Source: Kibdelosporangium persicum (GTDB lineage: Bacteria > Actinomycetota > Actinomycetes > Mycobacteriales > Pseudonocardiaceae). From it: a stretch of 64,000 nucleotides of DNA. A program made the position numbers and the translations under genes. The stretch covers positions 41,636 through 105,635 of the forward strand of contig NZ_JAAATY010000034.1 of NCBI RefSeq assembly GCF_013280595.1, given 5' to 3'. Shown here piece by piece: positions 16,548 through 25,292 of the stretch (positions within the stretch are counted from its first letter, which is position 1; each line of letters begins with the position of its first letter). The notes under the pieces are model-generated. The model ran no database searches. It saw only the letters and a program-made list of their open reading frames with translations, and was not told the origin of the DNA.

Positions 16548-16580
16548 CGAACCCCTGCGGGCGGCGCCCGCAGGGGTTCG
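16548..16580 (+). terminator. Perfect 15-bp hairpin terminator
   Basis: Arms 16548-16562 (CGAACCCCTGCGGGC) and 16566-16580 pair perfectly around a 3-nt loop GGC, 9 bp after the DUF350 stop and just upstream of the merR promoter. Confidence 0.85.
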
Positions 16581-16593
16581 CTGCGGTTTCCGG

Positions 16594-16624
16594 TTGACTC
16601 TCAAGCCGCTTGAGCCCTCAGAGT
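16594..16624 (+). promoter_or_regulatory. MerR-type promoter with dyad operator
   Basis: A -35 TTGACT (16594-16599) and a -10-like CAGAGT (16619-16624) are 19 bp apart, the over-long spacing typical of MerR-activated promoters. The spacer holds the dyad CTCAAGC-CG-CTTGAG. The first base of the downstream GTG (16631) is 7 bp past the -10, so the transcript is probably leaderless. The adjacent MerR gene is the likely binder (autoregulation). Confidence 0.7.
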
Positions 16625-16630
16625 GGAGCT

Positions 16631-17653
16631 GTGGAGGACAACCAGCTTTACTCGATCGGCGACGTGGCGCGTCGCACCGGTTTGAGCGTGAGTGCCATCA
16701 GGTTCTACGCGGACGCCGGTGTGGTCGTACCCACGAGCCACACCGACGCCGGCTACCGGCTGTACGACATCGACGCCATCGCGCGGCTGGAACTCGTCCG
16801 CACCCTGCGTGACCTGGGCGCAAGCCTGGATGACATCCGCAGGCTCCTGGCCGACGAGACGACCCTGCACGACCTGGCCACGACCCACCTCGCGCTCGTC
16901 GAGCGCCAGATGCGTCACCTACGTGCCAGGCGGGCCGTCCTTCGGACCATCGTCAACCAGCACACCGCGACCGAACAGGTGGCCCTCATGCACGACCTCG
17001 TGTCCATGTCCGACGACGACCGCAACCGGCTGCTCGACGAGTTCTGGGACGAGATCACCGAAGACCTCACCACCGTGCATCCCGAATTCACCGAGCAGCT
17101 GCACCAGATGCGCCCGGTCCTGCCCGAGCACCCCACCACCGACCAGCTCCAGGCCTGGATCGAACTGGCCGACCTGGTGCAGGACAAGGAGTTCCGCCGC
17201 TCGGTCCGGGAGTACTTCCACACCAGCTTCGCCTCCCCGAAAGCCATGAACATGACCACACCGGCGATGATGGAACGCATCGAAAGGCACCGGAAGCTGG
17301 AAATGGAGGCCTGGTCGGCACAACAGGCCGGGCTGTCCCCGGACACCCCGCAGGCCCGGCAGATCGCCGAACGCCTGGTGGCGTCGATCGCCGAGCTCAC
17401 CGCCACGGCCACGGGGAAACCACTCAGCGAGGACGACGTCGCCGAGGTGCGGCATTCCATGGCCGACCCCGACCCCACCACTCCCGCTCATCACCACGCC
17501 GACCGTGCCGTGTCAGAGTTCAACGACCTGCTTGGCACCTACGTGTCACTGATGACAACCATCAGCGGGACACCGGAGCCGAACGGCGGCGCGAGCGAAC
17601 AGTGGATCGCCGCCGCCCTCTCATCGGGTACCAACGACGCCCCCGCCCGTTGA
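16631..17653 (+). CDS. MerR-family transcriptional regulator
   Basis: A 340-residue regulator. The winged-helix MerR domain occupies residues 1-75 (YSIGDVARRTGLSVSAIRFYADAG, then GYRLYDIDAIARLELVRTLRDLG). A dimerisation coiled coil near 90-115 (LVERQMRHLRARRAVLRTIV) follows. The long alpha-helical C-terminal domain of about 220 residues has no recognised ligand motif or metal-binding cysteines. The GTG at 16631 is preferred to an in-frame TTG at 16610 because the latter lies inside the operator and -10 region. Target genes beyond itself are not evident; the TetR gene converges 9 bp away. Confidence 0.85.
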   Translation: MEDNQLYSIGDVARRTGLSVSAIRFYADAGVVVPTSHTDAGYRLYDIDAIARLELVRTLRDLGASLDDIRRLLADETTLHDLATTHLALVERQMRHLRARRAVLRTIVNQHTATEQVALMHDLVSMSDDDRNRLLDEFWDEITEDLTTVHPEFTEQLHQMRPVLPEHPTTDQLQAWIELADLVQDKEFRRSVREYFHTSFASPKAMNMTTPAMMERIERHRKLEMEAWSAQQAGLSPDTPQARQIAERLVASIAELTATATGKPLSEDDVAEVRHSMADPDPTTPAHHHADRAVSEFNDLLGTYVSLMTTISGTPEPNGGASEQWIAAALSSGTNDAPAR

Positions 17654-17662
17654 GCCGGCGGA

Positions 17663-18283
17663 TCAGGGCGTGCCGGGCGGCAGGTCGTCGGTCGCGGGCG
17701 CGGGCGACCTCTTCCCGGCGACCATGTCGACGAGGGTGTCGGTGAGGTCTTCGGCGGAGACGCCGCCCCACTTGGGGTCGGCGAGCTGGCCGCTGGCCTC
17801 CAGGCCGGCGATCCCGCTCGCGCTGCTGATGAGCAGGGCCGCGTACCGGCGGGCGTCCTGCTCGCCGACCAGGTCGGCGACGACGGCCAGGAACTCGGTC
17901 TGGCTGCGCTGGGCGGCCCGGGCGAGTGCCGTGGGGTCGCCGGGTGGGTTGCTGAACATGAGTTTGTAGAGGTGCGGCTGAAATCGGCCGATGTCGATGA
18001 GTGCGATGAGGCCGTTGCGCATTTTCTCGGCGGGCGACAGGCCCGGATCCGCGCGGAGGGCGTGCATGCGGTCTCCTAGTGTGTCCCAGGCCTGTGTCCC
18101 GACGGCGATCAGCAGGCTCTCCTTGTCGGGGAAGTGCCGGTAGGGCGCCCCGCGAGTCACTCCGGCGCGTGCTCCCACCGCGCGCAACGTCACGGCGTCC
18201 AGGCCACCGGAATCGAGCAGCTCAGCGGCCGCGTCGAGCAGGGCGCGGCGCGTGGCGGCGGCTGATTCGGCGCGGCTGGTCAT
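17663..18283 (-). CDS. TetR-family repressor
   Basis: A 206-residue regulator. The N-terminal HTH is ALLDAAAELLDSGGLDAVTLRAVGARAGVTRGAPYRHFPDKESLL, with the recognition helix near residues 44-52. The C-terminal ligand domain resembles the TetR_C_33/WHG type (FQPHLYKLMFSNPP). It is divergent from an SDR-aldehyde dehydrogenase operon across an 81-bp region with two TGACWAAGTCA boxes, so it very probably represses both itself and that operon. The ligand is probably a lipophilic alcohol or aldehyde (inference). Confidence 0.88.
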   Translation of the reverse strand: MTSRAESAAATRRALLDAAAELLDSGGLDAVTLRAVGARAGVTRGAPYRHFPDKESLLIAVGTQAWDTLGDRMHALRADPGLSPAEKMRNGLIALIDIGRFQPHLYKLMFSNPPGDPTALARAAQRSQTEFLAVVADLVGEQDARRYAALLISSASGIAGLEASGQLADPKWGGVSAEDLTDTLVDMVAGKRSPAPATDDLPPGTP

Positions 18284-18308
18284 GCGGACGATCCTAGCTC
18301 CCTTGTGA

Positions 18309-18379
18309 TGACTAAGTCACTTGAGTCAGTTGACATCGTCATCTGAAAGCTCCACACTCAGAAGATGACAAAGTCATCT
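18309..18379 (+). promoter_or_regulatory. SDR promoter with two TetR operator boxes
   Basis: Box 1 TGACTAAGTCA (18309-18319) and box 2 TGACAAAGTCA (18366-18376) are palindromic around a central A. Box 2 is extended to AGATGAC-aaa-GTCATCT (18363-18379). Between them are a perfect -35 TTGACA (18330-18335) and a -10-like CACACT (18353-18358), spacing 17. The ATG at 18365 is 7 bp past the -10, so the mRNA is likely leaderless and box 2 covers the start codon. Confidence 0.75.
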
Positions 18380-19261
18380 GAAATTCGGGAGCTCGTGGTC
18401 GTGACCGGAGCGTCAACCGGCATGGGCGCGGCCACCGCGCGGGAACTGGCCCGCCGCGGCTTTCACGTCCTCGCCGGCGTGCGGCGCGACAGCGACGGTG
18501 ACGCGCTGCGCGCCGCAGGCGTCGAGCCGGTGATCGTCGACATCACCAACCCCGACCACATCGCCGCGCTCACCACACGCGTCGAGCGGGACGCGCGGCC
18601 GCTGCGGGCAGTGGTCAACAACGCCGGCATCCCCGGCGCCGGCCCGGTCGAAGTGATGCCGCTCGACGAATGGCGGCGCATCTTCGAAGTGAACGTCTTC
18701 GGCCACGTCGCCGTCATCCAGGCGCTGGTTCCCGCGCTGCTACGCGGCAAGGGCCGCGTCGTCAACATCACCTCCCTCAACGGCAAGGTCTCCATGGCCG
18801 GCTACGGGCCGTACGCCGCCAGCAAGTTCGCGATGGAGGCCGTGAGCGACGCGCTGCGCAACGAGCTAGCCCCGCACGGTGTGCAGGTGGTGGTAGTCGA
18901 ACCGGGCGGAGTCAAAACCGAGATGTCCCGCGTCGGCCTCGCCGCCCTCGGCCGCCTCGGCGATGGGATGACGCCCGAGCACAACGCGCGCTACGGCGAT
19001 CTGATGCAGGCCATCCCCTCCCACGTGGCCGCGTTCACCAAGGCCGGCGTGACCTCCGACGTCGCCGCGAAGAAGATCGCCAAGGCGGTGACCGACCGCA
19101 GGCCCCGCATCCGCTACACGATCGGCGTCACGGCCGCCTTCCTCATCGGTGTGTCCCGCTTCGTGTCCGACCGGATGCTCGACCGGATGACGACCTCCGA
19201 CCTGCGCAAGCACTACCCCGCCAAGACCCGTCGCCGCGCGACCGCGGCAGACGCCGCCTGA
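18365..19261 (+). CDS. SDR-family oxidoreductase
   Basis: A 298-residue classical SDR resembling retinol-dehydrogenase-like enzymes. The cofactor loop is TGASTGMG near 14-21, NNAG near 88, a serine in ITSLNGKVSMAGYG, and the catalytic YAASK near 154-158. The extended C-terminus (VTAAFLIGVSRFVSDRMLDRM) could be a substrate lid or membrane contact. It is the first gene of a two-gene operon with an aldehyde dehydrogenase, suggesting stepwise alcohol to aldehyde to acid oxidation under TetR control. The start is set by promoter position. Confidence 0.87.
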   Translation: MTKSSEIRELVVVTGASTGMGAATARELARRGFHVLAGVRRDSDGDALRAAGVEPVIVDITNPDHIAALTTRVERDARPLRAVVNNAGIPGAGPVEVMPLDEWRRIFEVNVFGHVAVIQALVPALLRGKGRVVNITSLNGKVSMAGYGPYAASKFAMEAVSDALRNELAPHGVQVVVVEPGGVKTEMSRVGLAALGRLGDGMTPEHNARYGDLMQAIPSHVAAFTKAGVTSDVAAKKIAKAVTDRRPRIRYTIGVTAAFLIGVSRFVSDRMLDRMTTSDLRKHYPAKTRRRATAADAA

Positions 19262-19297
19262 CCGCCACCCCGCCTGAGCAGAATCGAGAGGACAACC

Positions 19298-20755
19298 ATG
19301 TCGACCACCAGCACCGCCCGCAATCTCGTCAACGGCGAGTGGAGCGACACCGGCTCGGTCCACGAGTCGATCGACCCTTCCACGGGTGAGGTCGTCGGAA
19401 CCTACGTTTCCGCGGGCCGCGCCGAGGCGCAGGCCGCGATCGACGCCGCTCGCTCCACCTTCGACACCACCGGCTGGTCGCGCGATCCGTCCCTACGATC
19501 GCGGGCCCTGTACGAACTGGCCGACCGGCTCGCCGAACGGGTGCCCGCCATCGCCCGGATGCTGGCTCGGGAGAACGGCAAGCTGCTCGCCCAGACGACC
19601 TGGGAGCTGCTGACCTCGGTCGAATGGCTGCGCTACAGCGCCGCCTCCGCGCTCGTCCACATCGCCGGGCGCGCCGCCGAACCCACCCCGGGGGCCTACT
19701 ACCACTCGGTCCCCGAGGCGGCGGGCGTCGCGGGCATCATCGCCCCGTGGAACTCCCCGGTGATCCTGCTGGTCCGCGCTCTGGGCCCGGCCATCGGGGC
19801 CGGCTGCACCACCGTGGCCAAGATGCCCGGCCAGACCGCGCTGACCAACGCGTTGTTCGCCGAGGCCGTCGCCGCCACGTCCTCGCTTCCCGCCGGTGTC
19901 GTCAACATCCTCACCGAGGCCGGTAACGAGGTGGCGCCGATGCTGGTCGCCTCGCCGGACATCGACGTGCTCAGCTACACCGGCAGCACGCACGTCGGGC
20001 GCGCCATCGCGGCCACGGCCGCCCCCACGCTCAAGCGGCTCGGCCTCGAACTGGGCGGCAAGACGCCGCTGATCGTCTTCGACGACGCCGACCTGGACAG
20101 CGTGGTCCCCACGCTCGTGATGAGCAGCATCCTGATGAACGGCGAGTTCTGCTGCACCGGCTCCCGCGTCCTCGCCCAGCGCGACATCGCCGACGAACTG
20201 CGCACCCGGCTCGCGGCGGCACTGGCAGGGGTCAAGGTCGGCCCCGCGCTCGACCCCACCAGTCAGATGGGCCCGCTGATCGACAAGGCCAGCGTCGCCA
20301 GGGTCGACCGGATCGTCGAGGAGGCCGCCGACTACGCCAAGATCATCGTCCGGGGTGGCCCGGTCACCGGCCCCGGCCTGGCCGGTGGCGCGTTCTTCCG
20401 GCCCGCCCTGATCGAGGTCGACCGGATCGACGTGCCCGTCGTCCAGCAGGAGGTGTTCGGCCCGGTGCAGACCTTCGAGGTCTTCGACGACGAGACCGAC
20501 GCGATCCAGCGGGCGAACGCCACCGAGTTCGGCCTCGCCGCCTCCGTGTTCACCCTCGACGACCTGCGGGCCCGCCGAGTCGGCCGCGCCCTGCGCTTCG
20601 GTGGCATCTGGTTCAACACCTGGGGCTCGATGTCCGAACACTTCGAGCAGGGCGGCATGAAGCAGAGCGGCTACGGCACGCTGTGCGGGCCGACCGCAAT
20701 GAGCGAGTTCCAGCACCTCAAGACCTACGGCAGCATGGCCCCACACCCGGCCTAG
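19298..20755 (+). CDS. Aldehyde dehydrogenase (NAD-dependent family)
   Basis: A 485-residue ALDH. The catalytic glutamate is in LELGGKTPLIVFDDADL near residue 253, and the nucleophilic cysteine is in NGEFCCTGSRVL near 287 (two adjacent cysteines; the second aligns best). SYTGSTHVGRAI is the cofactor turn, and QQEVFGPVQTFEVF and GMKQSGYG are typical late motifs. Substrate specificity is not readable. It is 36 bp downstream of the SDR and probably oxidises the aldehyde that enzyme makes. Confidence 0.9.
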   Translation: MSTTSTARNLVNGEWSDTGSVHESIDPSTGEVVGTYVSAGRAEAQAAIDAARSTFDTTGWSRDPSLRSRALYELADRLAERVPAIARMLARENGKLLAQTTWELLTSVEWLRYSAASALVHIAGRAAEPTPGAYYHSVPEAAGVAGIIAPWNSPVILLVRALGPAIGAGCTTVAKMPGQTALTNALFAEAVAATSSLPAGVVNILTEAGNEVAPMLVASPDIDVLSYTGSTHVGRAIAATAAPTLKRLGLELGGKTPLIVFDDADLDSVVPTLVMSSILMNGEFCCTGSRVLAQRDIADELRTRLAAALAGVKVGPALDPTSQMGPLIDKASVARVDRIVEEAADYAKIIVRGGPVTGPGLAGGAFFRPALIEVDRIDVPVVQQEVFGPVQTFEVFDDETDAIQRANATEFGLAASVFTLDDLRARRVGRALRFGGIWFNTWGSMSEHFEQGGMKQSGYGTLCGPTAMSEFQHLKTYGSMAPHPA

Positions 20756-20782
20756 AAGCCCGGCCCAGCGGACAGTTCGTGC

Positions 20783-20822
20783 GGTTTCGCCGTGCGGCCC
20801 AGAGCAGGTCGCACGGCGAACC
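20783..20822 (+). terminator. Hairpin after aldehyde dehydrogenase
   Basis: TTCGCCGTGCG (20786-20796) pairs perfectly with 20810-20820 around a 13-nt loop, and two further pairs form beyond a one-base bulge. It lies 30 bp after the aldehyde dehydrogenase stop and upstream of serS. No T tract. Confidence 0.6.
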
Positions 20823-20916
20823 GGTCGGAGCGCGGATATCCGTTGCGCGGGATGTGGTGGAAATGGTCGGCTGGGGCGACTGAGTCCGCCCGAGCCGAGC
20901 GAGGACAATAGGCACC

Positions 20917-22182
20917 GTGATCGACCTGAAGACACTGCGCGAAGACCCGGAGGCGGTGCGCGCTTCGCAGCGTGCCCGTGGTGAGGACGAGCAGCTGGTG
21001 GACCAGTTGCTGTCCGCCGACGAGCGTCGCCGCGGTTCCGTCTCCAGGGCGGACACGTTGCGAGCCGAGCAGAAGGCCTTCGGCCGCCAGGTGGGCAAGG
21101 CCAAGGGCGAGGAGCGCGAGGCCCTGCTGGCCAAGGGCAAGGAAATGGCCGCCGAGGTCAAGGCCGCCGAGGCCGAGCAGGCCGAGGCCGAGGAAACGGT
21201 CACCAGGCTGCACCGGGCCATCCCGAACCTGGTCCACCCGGCCGCGCCCGCGGGCGGTGAGGACGACTACGCCGTGCTCAAGCACGTCGGCGAGCCCAAG
21301 CCGGTCGACTTCGAGCCTGCCGACCACCTCGATCTGCTCACCAAGCTGGGCGGCGTCGACATGGAGCGCGGCGCGAAGGTGTCGGGCTCGCGGTTCTACT
21401 TCCTCACGGGCATCGGCGCGCAGCTCCAGCTGGCGCTGCTCAACATGGCCGTGCAGCAGGCGGTCGCCAACGGCTTCCAGGTGATGATCACGCCGTCGCT
21501 GGTGCGGCCGGAGATCATGGACGGCACGGGTTTCCTCGGCGCGCACTCCAGCGAGGTCTACCGCCTGGCCGAGGACGACCTGTACCTGGTCGGGACGTCG
21601 GAGGTGCCGCTCGCGGGCTACCACGCCGACGAGATCCTCGACCTCTCGGCGGGTCCACGCCGGTACGCGGGCTGGTCGTCGTGCTACCGGCGGGAAGCCG
21701 GGTCGTACGGCAAGGACACCCGCGGCATCATCCGGGTCCACCAGTTCGACAAGGTGGAGATGTTCACCTACTGCAAGCCCGAGGACGCCGAGGCCGAACA
21801 CGGCCGGCTGCTGGCGTGGGAAGAGGAGATGCTCGCCAAGATCGAGGTGCCGTACCGCGTGATCGACACGGCCGCGGGCGACCTGGGCACGAGCGCCTCG
21901 CGCAAGTTCGACTGCGAGGCGTGGTTCCCGTCGCAGCAGGCGTATCGCGAGCTGACGTCCACTTCGAACTGCACGACGTTCCAGGCCCGCAGGCTCAACG
22001 TGCGGTACCGCGACGAGAACGGCAAGCCACGGACCGCCGCGACGCTGAACGGGACGCTCGCCACCACGCGCTGGATCGTCGCGATCGTGGAGAACCACCA
22101 GCAGGCCGACGGATCGGTCGTGGTCCCGGAGGCGTTGCGGCCGGGACTCGGCGGTGTCGAAGTCCTCGAACCCAAGGCGTGA
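20917..22182 (+). CDS. serS: Seryl-tRNA synthetase
   Basis: A 421-residue class II aminoacyl-tRNA synthetase that charges tRNA-Ser with serine. The N-terminal tRNA-binding coiled coil spans residues 30-105 ([21 protein letters not shown] region). Motif 2 is [28 protein letters not shown], and motif 3 is [18 protein letters not shown] with the ATP-binding arginine. Length is normal. The GTG start is followed immediately by the conserved [11 protein letters not shown]. Housekeeping gene; no T-box leader was seen upstream. Confidence 0.97.
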   Translation: MIDLKTLREDPEAVRASQRARGEDEQLVDQLLSADERRRGSVSRADTLRAEQKAFGRQVGKAKGEEREALLAKGKEMAAEVKAAEAEQAEAEETVTRLHRAIPNLVHPAAPAGGEDDYAVLKHVGEPKPVDFEPADHLDLLTKLGGVDMERGAKVSGSRFYFLTGIGAQLQLALLNMAVQQAVANGFQVMITPSLVRPEIMDGTGFLGAHSSEVYRLAEDDLYLVGTSEVPLAGYHADEILDLSAGPRRYAGWSSCYRREAGSYGKDTRGIIRVHQFDKVEMFTYCKPEDAEAEHGRLLAWEEEMLAKIEVPYRVIDTAAGDLGTSASRKFDCEAWFPSQQAYRELTSTSNCTTFQARRLNVRYRDENGKPRTAATLNGTLATTRWIVAIVENHQQADGSVVVPEALRPGLGGVEVLEPKA

Positions 22183-22187
22183 CGCGG

Positions 22188-22211
22188 AAAGGGCCCCGGC
22201 CGGGGCCCTTT
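22188..22211. terminator. Bidirectional terminator between serS and rtcB
   Basis: A perfect 24-nt palindrome (left arm AAAGGGCCCCGG) starting 5 bp after the serS stop. T-rich on the right flank and A-rich on the left, so it can terminate both convergent genes. Confidence 0.85.
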
Positions 22212-22214
22212 TCC

Positions 22215-23387
22215 TTATCCCTTCACGCAGACGACCTGCTTGAGCTTCGCCACGATCTCCACCAGGTCGGACTGGTTCGCGATGACCTCGTCGATGTCCT
22301 TGTACGCCGCCGGGATCTCGTCGACCACGCCGGAGTCCTTCCGGCACTCCACGCCCGCGGTCTGCGCCGCGAGGTCCTCGGCGCTGAACTTCTTGCGCGC
22401 CTTGGTCCGCGACATGCGACGGCCCGCGCCGTGCGACGCCGACTCGAACGAGTCCGGGTTTCCCAGGCCACGCACGATGTACGACCCGGTGCCCATCGAG
22501 CCCGGGATGATGCCCAGGTCGCCACGGCCCGCGCGGATCGCGCCCTTGCGGGTGACCATCACGTCCGTGCCGAAGTGCGTCTCCTCCGCCACGTAGTTGT
22601 GGTGGCAGGAGATCGGCTCCTCGAAGCTCACCTGCGGGAACTGCTCACGCAGCACCGAGCAGACAAGACGCAGCATGACCGCACGGTTGCGGCGCGCGTA
22701 GTCCTGCGCCCAGTACAGGTCCCGGCGGTACGCCTCCATCTCGGGCGTCTTGGCCAGGAACACCGCCAGGTCCGGGTCCGGCAGCTCGGCGTTGTGCGCC
22801 AGGCCCTTCGCGATCCCGATGTGGTGCTGCGCCAGGATGTTGCCCACGCCGCGAGAGCCCGAGTGCAGCATCACCCAGACCTGCTGCTGAGTGTCCAGGC
22901 AGACCTCGATGAAGTGGTTGCCGCCGCCGAGCGTGCCCATCTGGTGCAGCGCACGAGCCCGGTCGAACCCGCCGGCCAACTGGTCGAAGCCGCTCCAGAA
23001 GGCACCCCAGTCACCGGCGTCGCGTCCGTCGAACGCCGTCGCCTTGTGCATGGCGAACCCGACGGGCACCGCCTTCTCGATCTCCGAACGGATCCGGCCG
23101 AGGTCGTCGGGCAGGTCGGACGCGCGCAGCGAGGTCCGGACGGCCGCCATGCCGCAGCCGATGTCCACACCGACCGCCGCGGGTGAAACCGCGTCTCGCA
23201 TGGCGATCACGGACCCGACTGTCGCGCCCTTGCCGTAGTGCACGTCCGGCATCACCGCGACGTGCTTGAAAGCCCAAGGCAGCGCGGAGATGTTGTGCAG
23301 CTGGCGCATGGCCTGCTCCTCGACCTCCTCGGGCCGAGTCCAGAGTCGGATGTCCACGTTCCTGCCGCGGATCACGGTTGCGTTCAC
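22215..23387 (-). CDS. rtcB: RNA-splicing ligase RtcB
   Basis: A 390-residue 3'-phosphate/5'-hydroxyl RNA ligase using GTP and Mn2+. Metal-binding landmarks are MPDVHYGKG (46-54), GVDIGCGM with Cys78, GTLGGGNHFIEV, HSGSRGVG and SCHHNYV. The histidine in ESASHGAGRRMSR is the guanylylated residue. It repairs broken tRNA or rRNA ends. No archease gene or RtcR-type regulator is adjacent. Confidence 0.95.
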   Translation of the reverse strand: MNATVIRGRNVDIRLWTRPEEVEEQAMRQLHNISALPWAFKHVAVMPDVHYGKGATVGSVIAMRDAVSPAAVGVDIGCGMAAVRTSLRASDLPDDLGRIRSEIEKAVPVGFAMHKATAFDGRDAGDWGAFWSGFDQLAGGFDRARALHQMGTLGGGNHFIEVCLDTQQQVWVMLHSGSRGVGNILAQHHIGIAKGLAHNAELPDPDLAVFLAKTPEMEAYRRDLYWAQDYARRNRAVMLRLVCSVLREQFPQVSFEEPISCHHNYVAEETHFGTDVMVTRKGAIRAGRGDLGIIPGSMGTGSYIVRGLGNPDSFESASHGAGRRMSRTKARKKFSAEDLAAQTAGVECRKDSGVVDEIPAAYKDIDEVIANQSDLVEIVAKLKQVVCVKG

Positions 23388-23533
23388 GTCTTCCAGGCTA
23401 GGTCAGCCGCCAAGGGGATTTTCGCCTTCGGTGACAGCTCGGTCACAGTCGGAATTTCCCCCTAACACCCCGTATCTGGGACAGGGCCGCTGACTCCTTT
23501 CTCATCGGGGAGGCCCGCGGCGAGGAGGCACGG

Positions 23534-24151
23534 ATGTCCGTAACAGCGTTGGCGGAACGCGAGGACAAGAGGACACGGAGTGGGGAGCCCGTGGACGAGA
23601 TCGTGCTCAACGCCGTGGTCGAGGCGGCCGTGTCGGGGGACACGGCCGCCACAGAATGGCTGCTGAGCTATGTGCGGCCATTGGTTCTGCGCTACTGCCA
23701 GGCGCGGATCGGGGGGCACCGGACGGCGATCTCGGTCGACGACGTCGCCCAGGAGGTGCTGTTGGCGCTGTTCCGGGCACTGCCGGGATATCGCAACCAG
23801 GGGAGGCCGTTCCTGGCGTTCGTCTACGGCATCGCCGGCCACAAGGTCGCCGACGCCCGGCGCAACGCGGCCCGTGTGGCCACGGCGTTGTCCGTGCCGG
23901 AAATCCCGGATGTCGCCAGCCAGGAGGCGACGCCGGAACAACACGCGTTGCAGTTCGAGCTGACCAGCCGGATGGAACAGTTGCTGCGCCAGGTGTTGTC
24001 ACCGCGTCAGCACGAGATCCTGGTCCTGCGCCTGGTGGTCGGCCTGTCCGCGGAGGAGGTCGCGGACGTGATGGGCTCGACTCCCGGCGCGATCAGGGTG
24101 GCGCAGCACCGGGCCCTGACCCGGCTGCGCAAGGTCGTCACCCGGGACTGA
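23534..24151 (+). CDS. ECF-type RNA polymerase sigma factor (ShbA/SigD-like)
   Basis: A 205-residue sigma-70 family factor. Region 2 is ATEWLLSYVRPLVLRYCQARI..VDDVAQEVLLALFRALPGY (about 37-88). Region 4 is LLRQVLSPRQHEILVLRLVVGLSAEEVADVMGSTPGAIRVAQHRALTRLRK (150-200). It most resembles Streptomyces ShbA and mycobacterial SigD, but this subgroup call is from remembered similarity. No anti-sigma gene is adjacent. It overlaps the convergent MazG-like gene by 14 bp. Confidence 0.82.
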   Translation: MSVTALAEREDKRTRSGEPVDEIVLNAVVEAAVSGDTAATEWLLSYVRPLVLRYCQARIGGHRTAISVDDVAQEVLLALFRALPGYRNQGRPFLAFVYGIAGHKVADARRNAARVATALSVPEIPDVASQEATPEQHALQFELTSRMEQLLRQVLSPRQHEILVLRLVVGLSAEEVADVMGSTPGAIRVAQHRALTRLRKVVTRD

Positions 24152-24461
24152 TCCGGGGGAACCGCGTCTCGTTGCGGTCGATCTTGGCGTTCGCGGCCTT
24201 GATGAGGTCGACGTCCAGCACGTCGGCGAGCCGCACGAGGTAGAGCAGCACATCGGCCAGTTCGTCCTCGATGTCCGCGGCCAGCTCCGGGTCCCGCATG
24301 GCGGCCGCGGCCTGCTCGGGCGTGAGCCACTGGAACAGGCTGATCAGCTCGCCCGCCTCGCCGGACAGCGCCATCGCAAGATTCTTGGGCGTGTGGAACT
24401 GCTCCCAGTCGCGAGCGGCGGCGAAGTCACGAAGACGCATGGTCAAGTCGGCGAGGCTCAT
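24138..24461 (-). CDS. MazG-like nucleotide pyrophosphohydrolase
   Basis: A 107-residue all-alpha NTP pyrophosphatase of the MazG-like/RS21-C6 type. The family metal-binding signature is EAGELISLFQWL near 35-46 followed by EDELADVLLYLVRLADVLD near 65-83. It probably removes non-canonical or excess (d)NTPs. It is preceded by a small membrane protein gene only 4 bp upstream, so the two are cotranscribed. Confidence 0.88.
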   Translation of the reverse strand: MSLADLTMRLRDFAAARDWEQFHTPKNLAMALSGEAGELISLFQWLTPEQAAAAMRDPELAADIEDELADVLLYLVRLADVLDVDLIKAANAKIDRNETRFPRISPG

Positions 24462-24465
24462 GTGC

Positions 24466-24651
24466 TCAATGGAACACCGGGTGGGCCGCGACGTTGGCCG
24501 CGGCCTGCTCGTTCGCGACCTGACGGCGACGCTCCCGGCGCCGTTGGGCGACCATGCTGTCGAGTTCGACGATCACCGGACCGAGCGCCATCAGCAGCAC
24601 GAGGGCCACCCCCAGCACGGCCCCGATCCAGGTCAGCACCAGCATCAGCAT
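24466..24651 (-). CDS. Small single-pass membrane protein
   Basis: 61 residues. One hydrophobic helix (about 2-27, VLTWIGAVLGVALVLLMALGPVIV) is followed by a basic cytoplasmic tail (QRRRERRR) and a histidine-containing end. GGGAGA precedes the ATG at 24651. It sits 4 bp upstream of the MazG-like gene. No family recognised. Confidence 0.6.
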   Translation of the reverse strand: MLMLVLTWIGAVLGVALVLLMALGPVIVELDSMVAQRRRERRRQVANEQAAANVAAHPVFH

Positions 24652-24789
24652 TGTGTTCTCCCGTCTGTTCGAGCTGACACCAGCCTGGCTCACCGGCCCG
24701 GTGCGCCGAATCGGCCGAAAAGCCATCCCCAGCCGCCGAATGGCCATGACCAGGCATTACGCAGGTCACCCCGGACATCAGGGCCGGTT

Positions 24790-24812
24790 TTGTCGGACCC
24801 CTTCGGTAACGT
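24790..24812 (+). promoter_or_regulatory. PafBC/RecA-NDp-like promoter, copy A
   Basis: TTGTCGGAC-N8-TAACGT matches the layout of the mycobacterial RecA-independent DNA-damage promoter (TTGTCRGTG-N8-TANNNT), except for the last two bases of the first block. It is part of a 40-bp block (24791-24830) repeated at 25234-25273 with 5 differences, each ending in GGGGGTCCCCC. Confidence 0.45.
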
Positions 24813-24849
24813 GGATTTCGGGGGTCCCCCTCAGGGAAATGTTGATGTG

Positions 24850-24996
24850 ATGGCGGCTGCGCTGATGGCCGGGCACGGGTGGCCCGGACGGAGGGCCAAG
24901 TCGCCGACGAAGGGCCAGTGCCGGGCTGACTTGCGGAAAACCTTGTGGTGGAGCGGTTTGCCCGGGGGCAGGGCGGCCCAGAGGCCCGGCGGCTGA
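24850..24996 (+). CDS. Short ORF behind promoter copy A (doubtful)
   Basis: A possible 48-residue basic peptide beginning MAAALMAGHGWPGRRAK. Its ATG lies 38 bp after the -10-like TAACGT, exactly as in unit B downstream. No domain recognised and codon bias is not convincing; it may be the decayed start of a once longer gene. Confidence 0.25.
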   Translation: MAAALMAGHGWPGRRAKSPTKGQCRADLRKTLWWSGLPGGRAAQRPGG

Positions 24997-25232
24997 ACTG
25001 GTCGACAAGCACGGCGGCCATGGGGCCTCCCCCGCCTACCTCCCCGAAGCCTGCGAGGACCCGGCGTCGAGCTGACCTGCCGAAACCCGGAAGGGACCCT
25101 TCAGCCGGACCTGTCTCTCCGAGCCCCACGGGTTTCCCGCATCGCCCTGGCCTGCCAAACCCCCAGTCCGACCTGTCCCTTCAAAGCCGCCCACGGGGTT
25201 CCCGCGTCAGGTTGACCTGCTGAAACGCGGAA

Positions 25233-25255
25233 CTGTCGGACCATTTCGGTAACGT
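25233..25255 (+). promoter_or_regulatory. PafBC/RecA-NDp-like promoter, copy B
   Basis: CTGTCGGAC-N8-TAACGT, the second copy of the element at 24790. It lies 139 bp upstream of the histidine-kinase start and could drive that two-component operon. Confidence 0.45.
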
Positions 25256-25292
25256 TGAAATCGGGGGTCCCCCAGGCGGCGAGGGTGTTGCG

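Noticed and set aside
14787..16604. Long antisense frame of 605 codons opposite the ATP-grasp gene
   Set aside because: Arg/Gly/Val-rich shadow composition; the opposite strand holds the recognisable gene.
20752..22347. Long antisense frame opposite serS
   Set aside because: Shadow of the serS coding sequence with low-complexity composition and no motifs.
24945..25223. Plus-strand frame of 92 codons in the gene-poor stretch
   Set aside because: Proline/arginine-rich, no ribosome-binding site and no similarity to any family I know.
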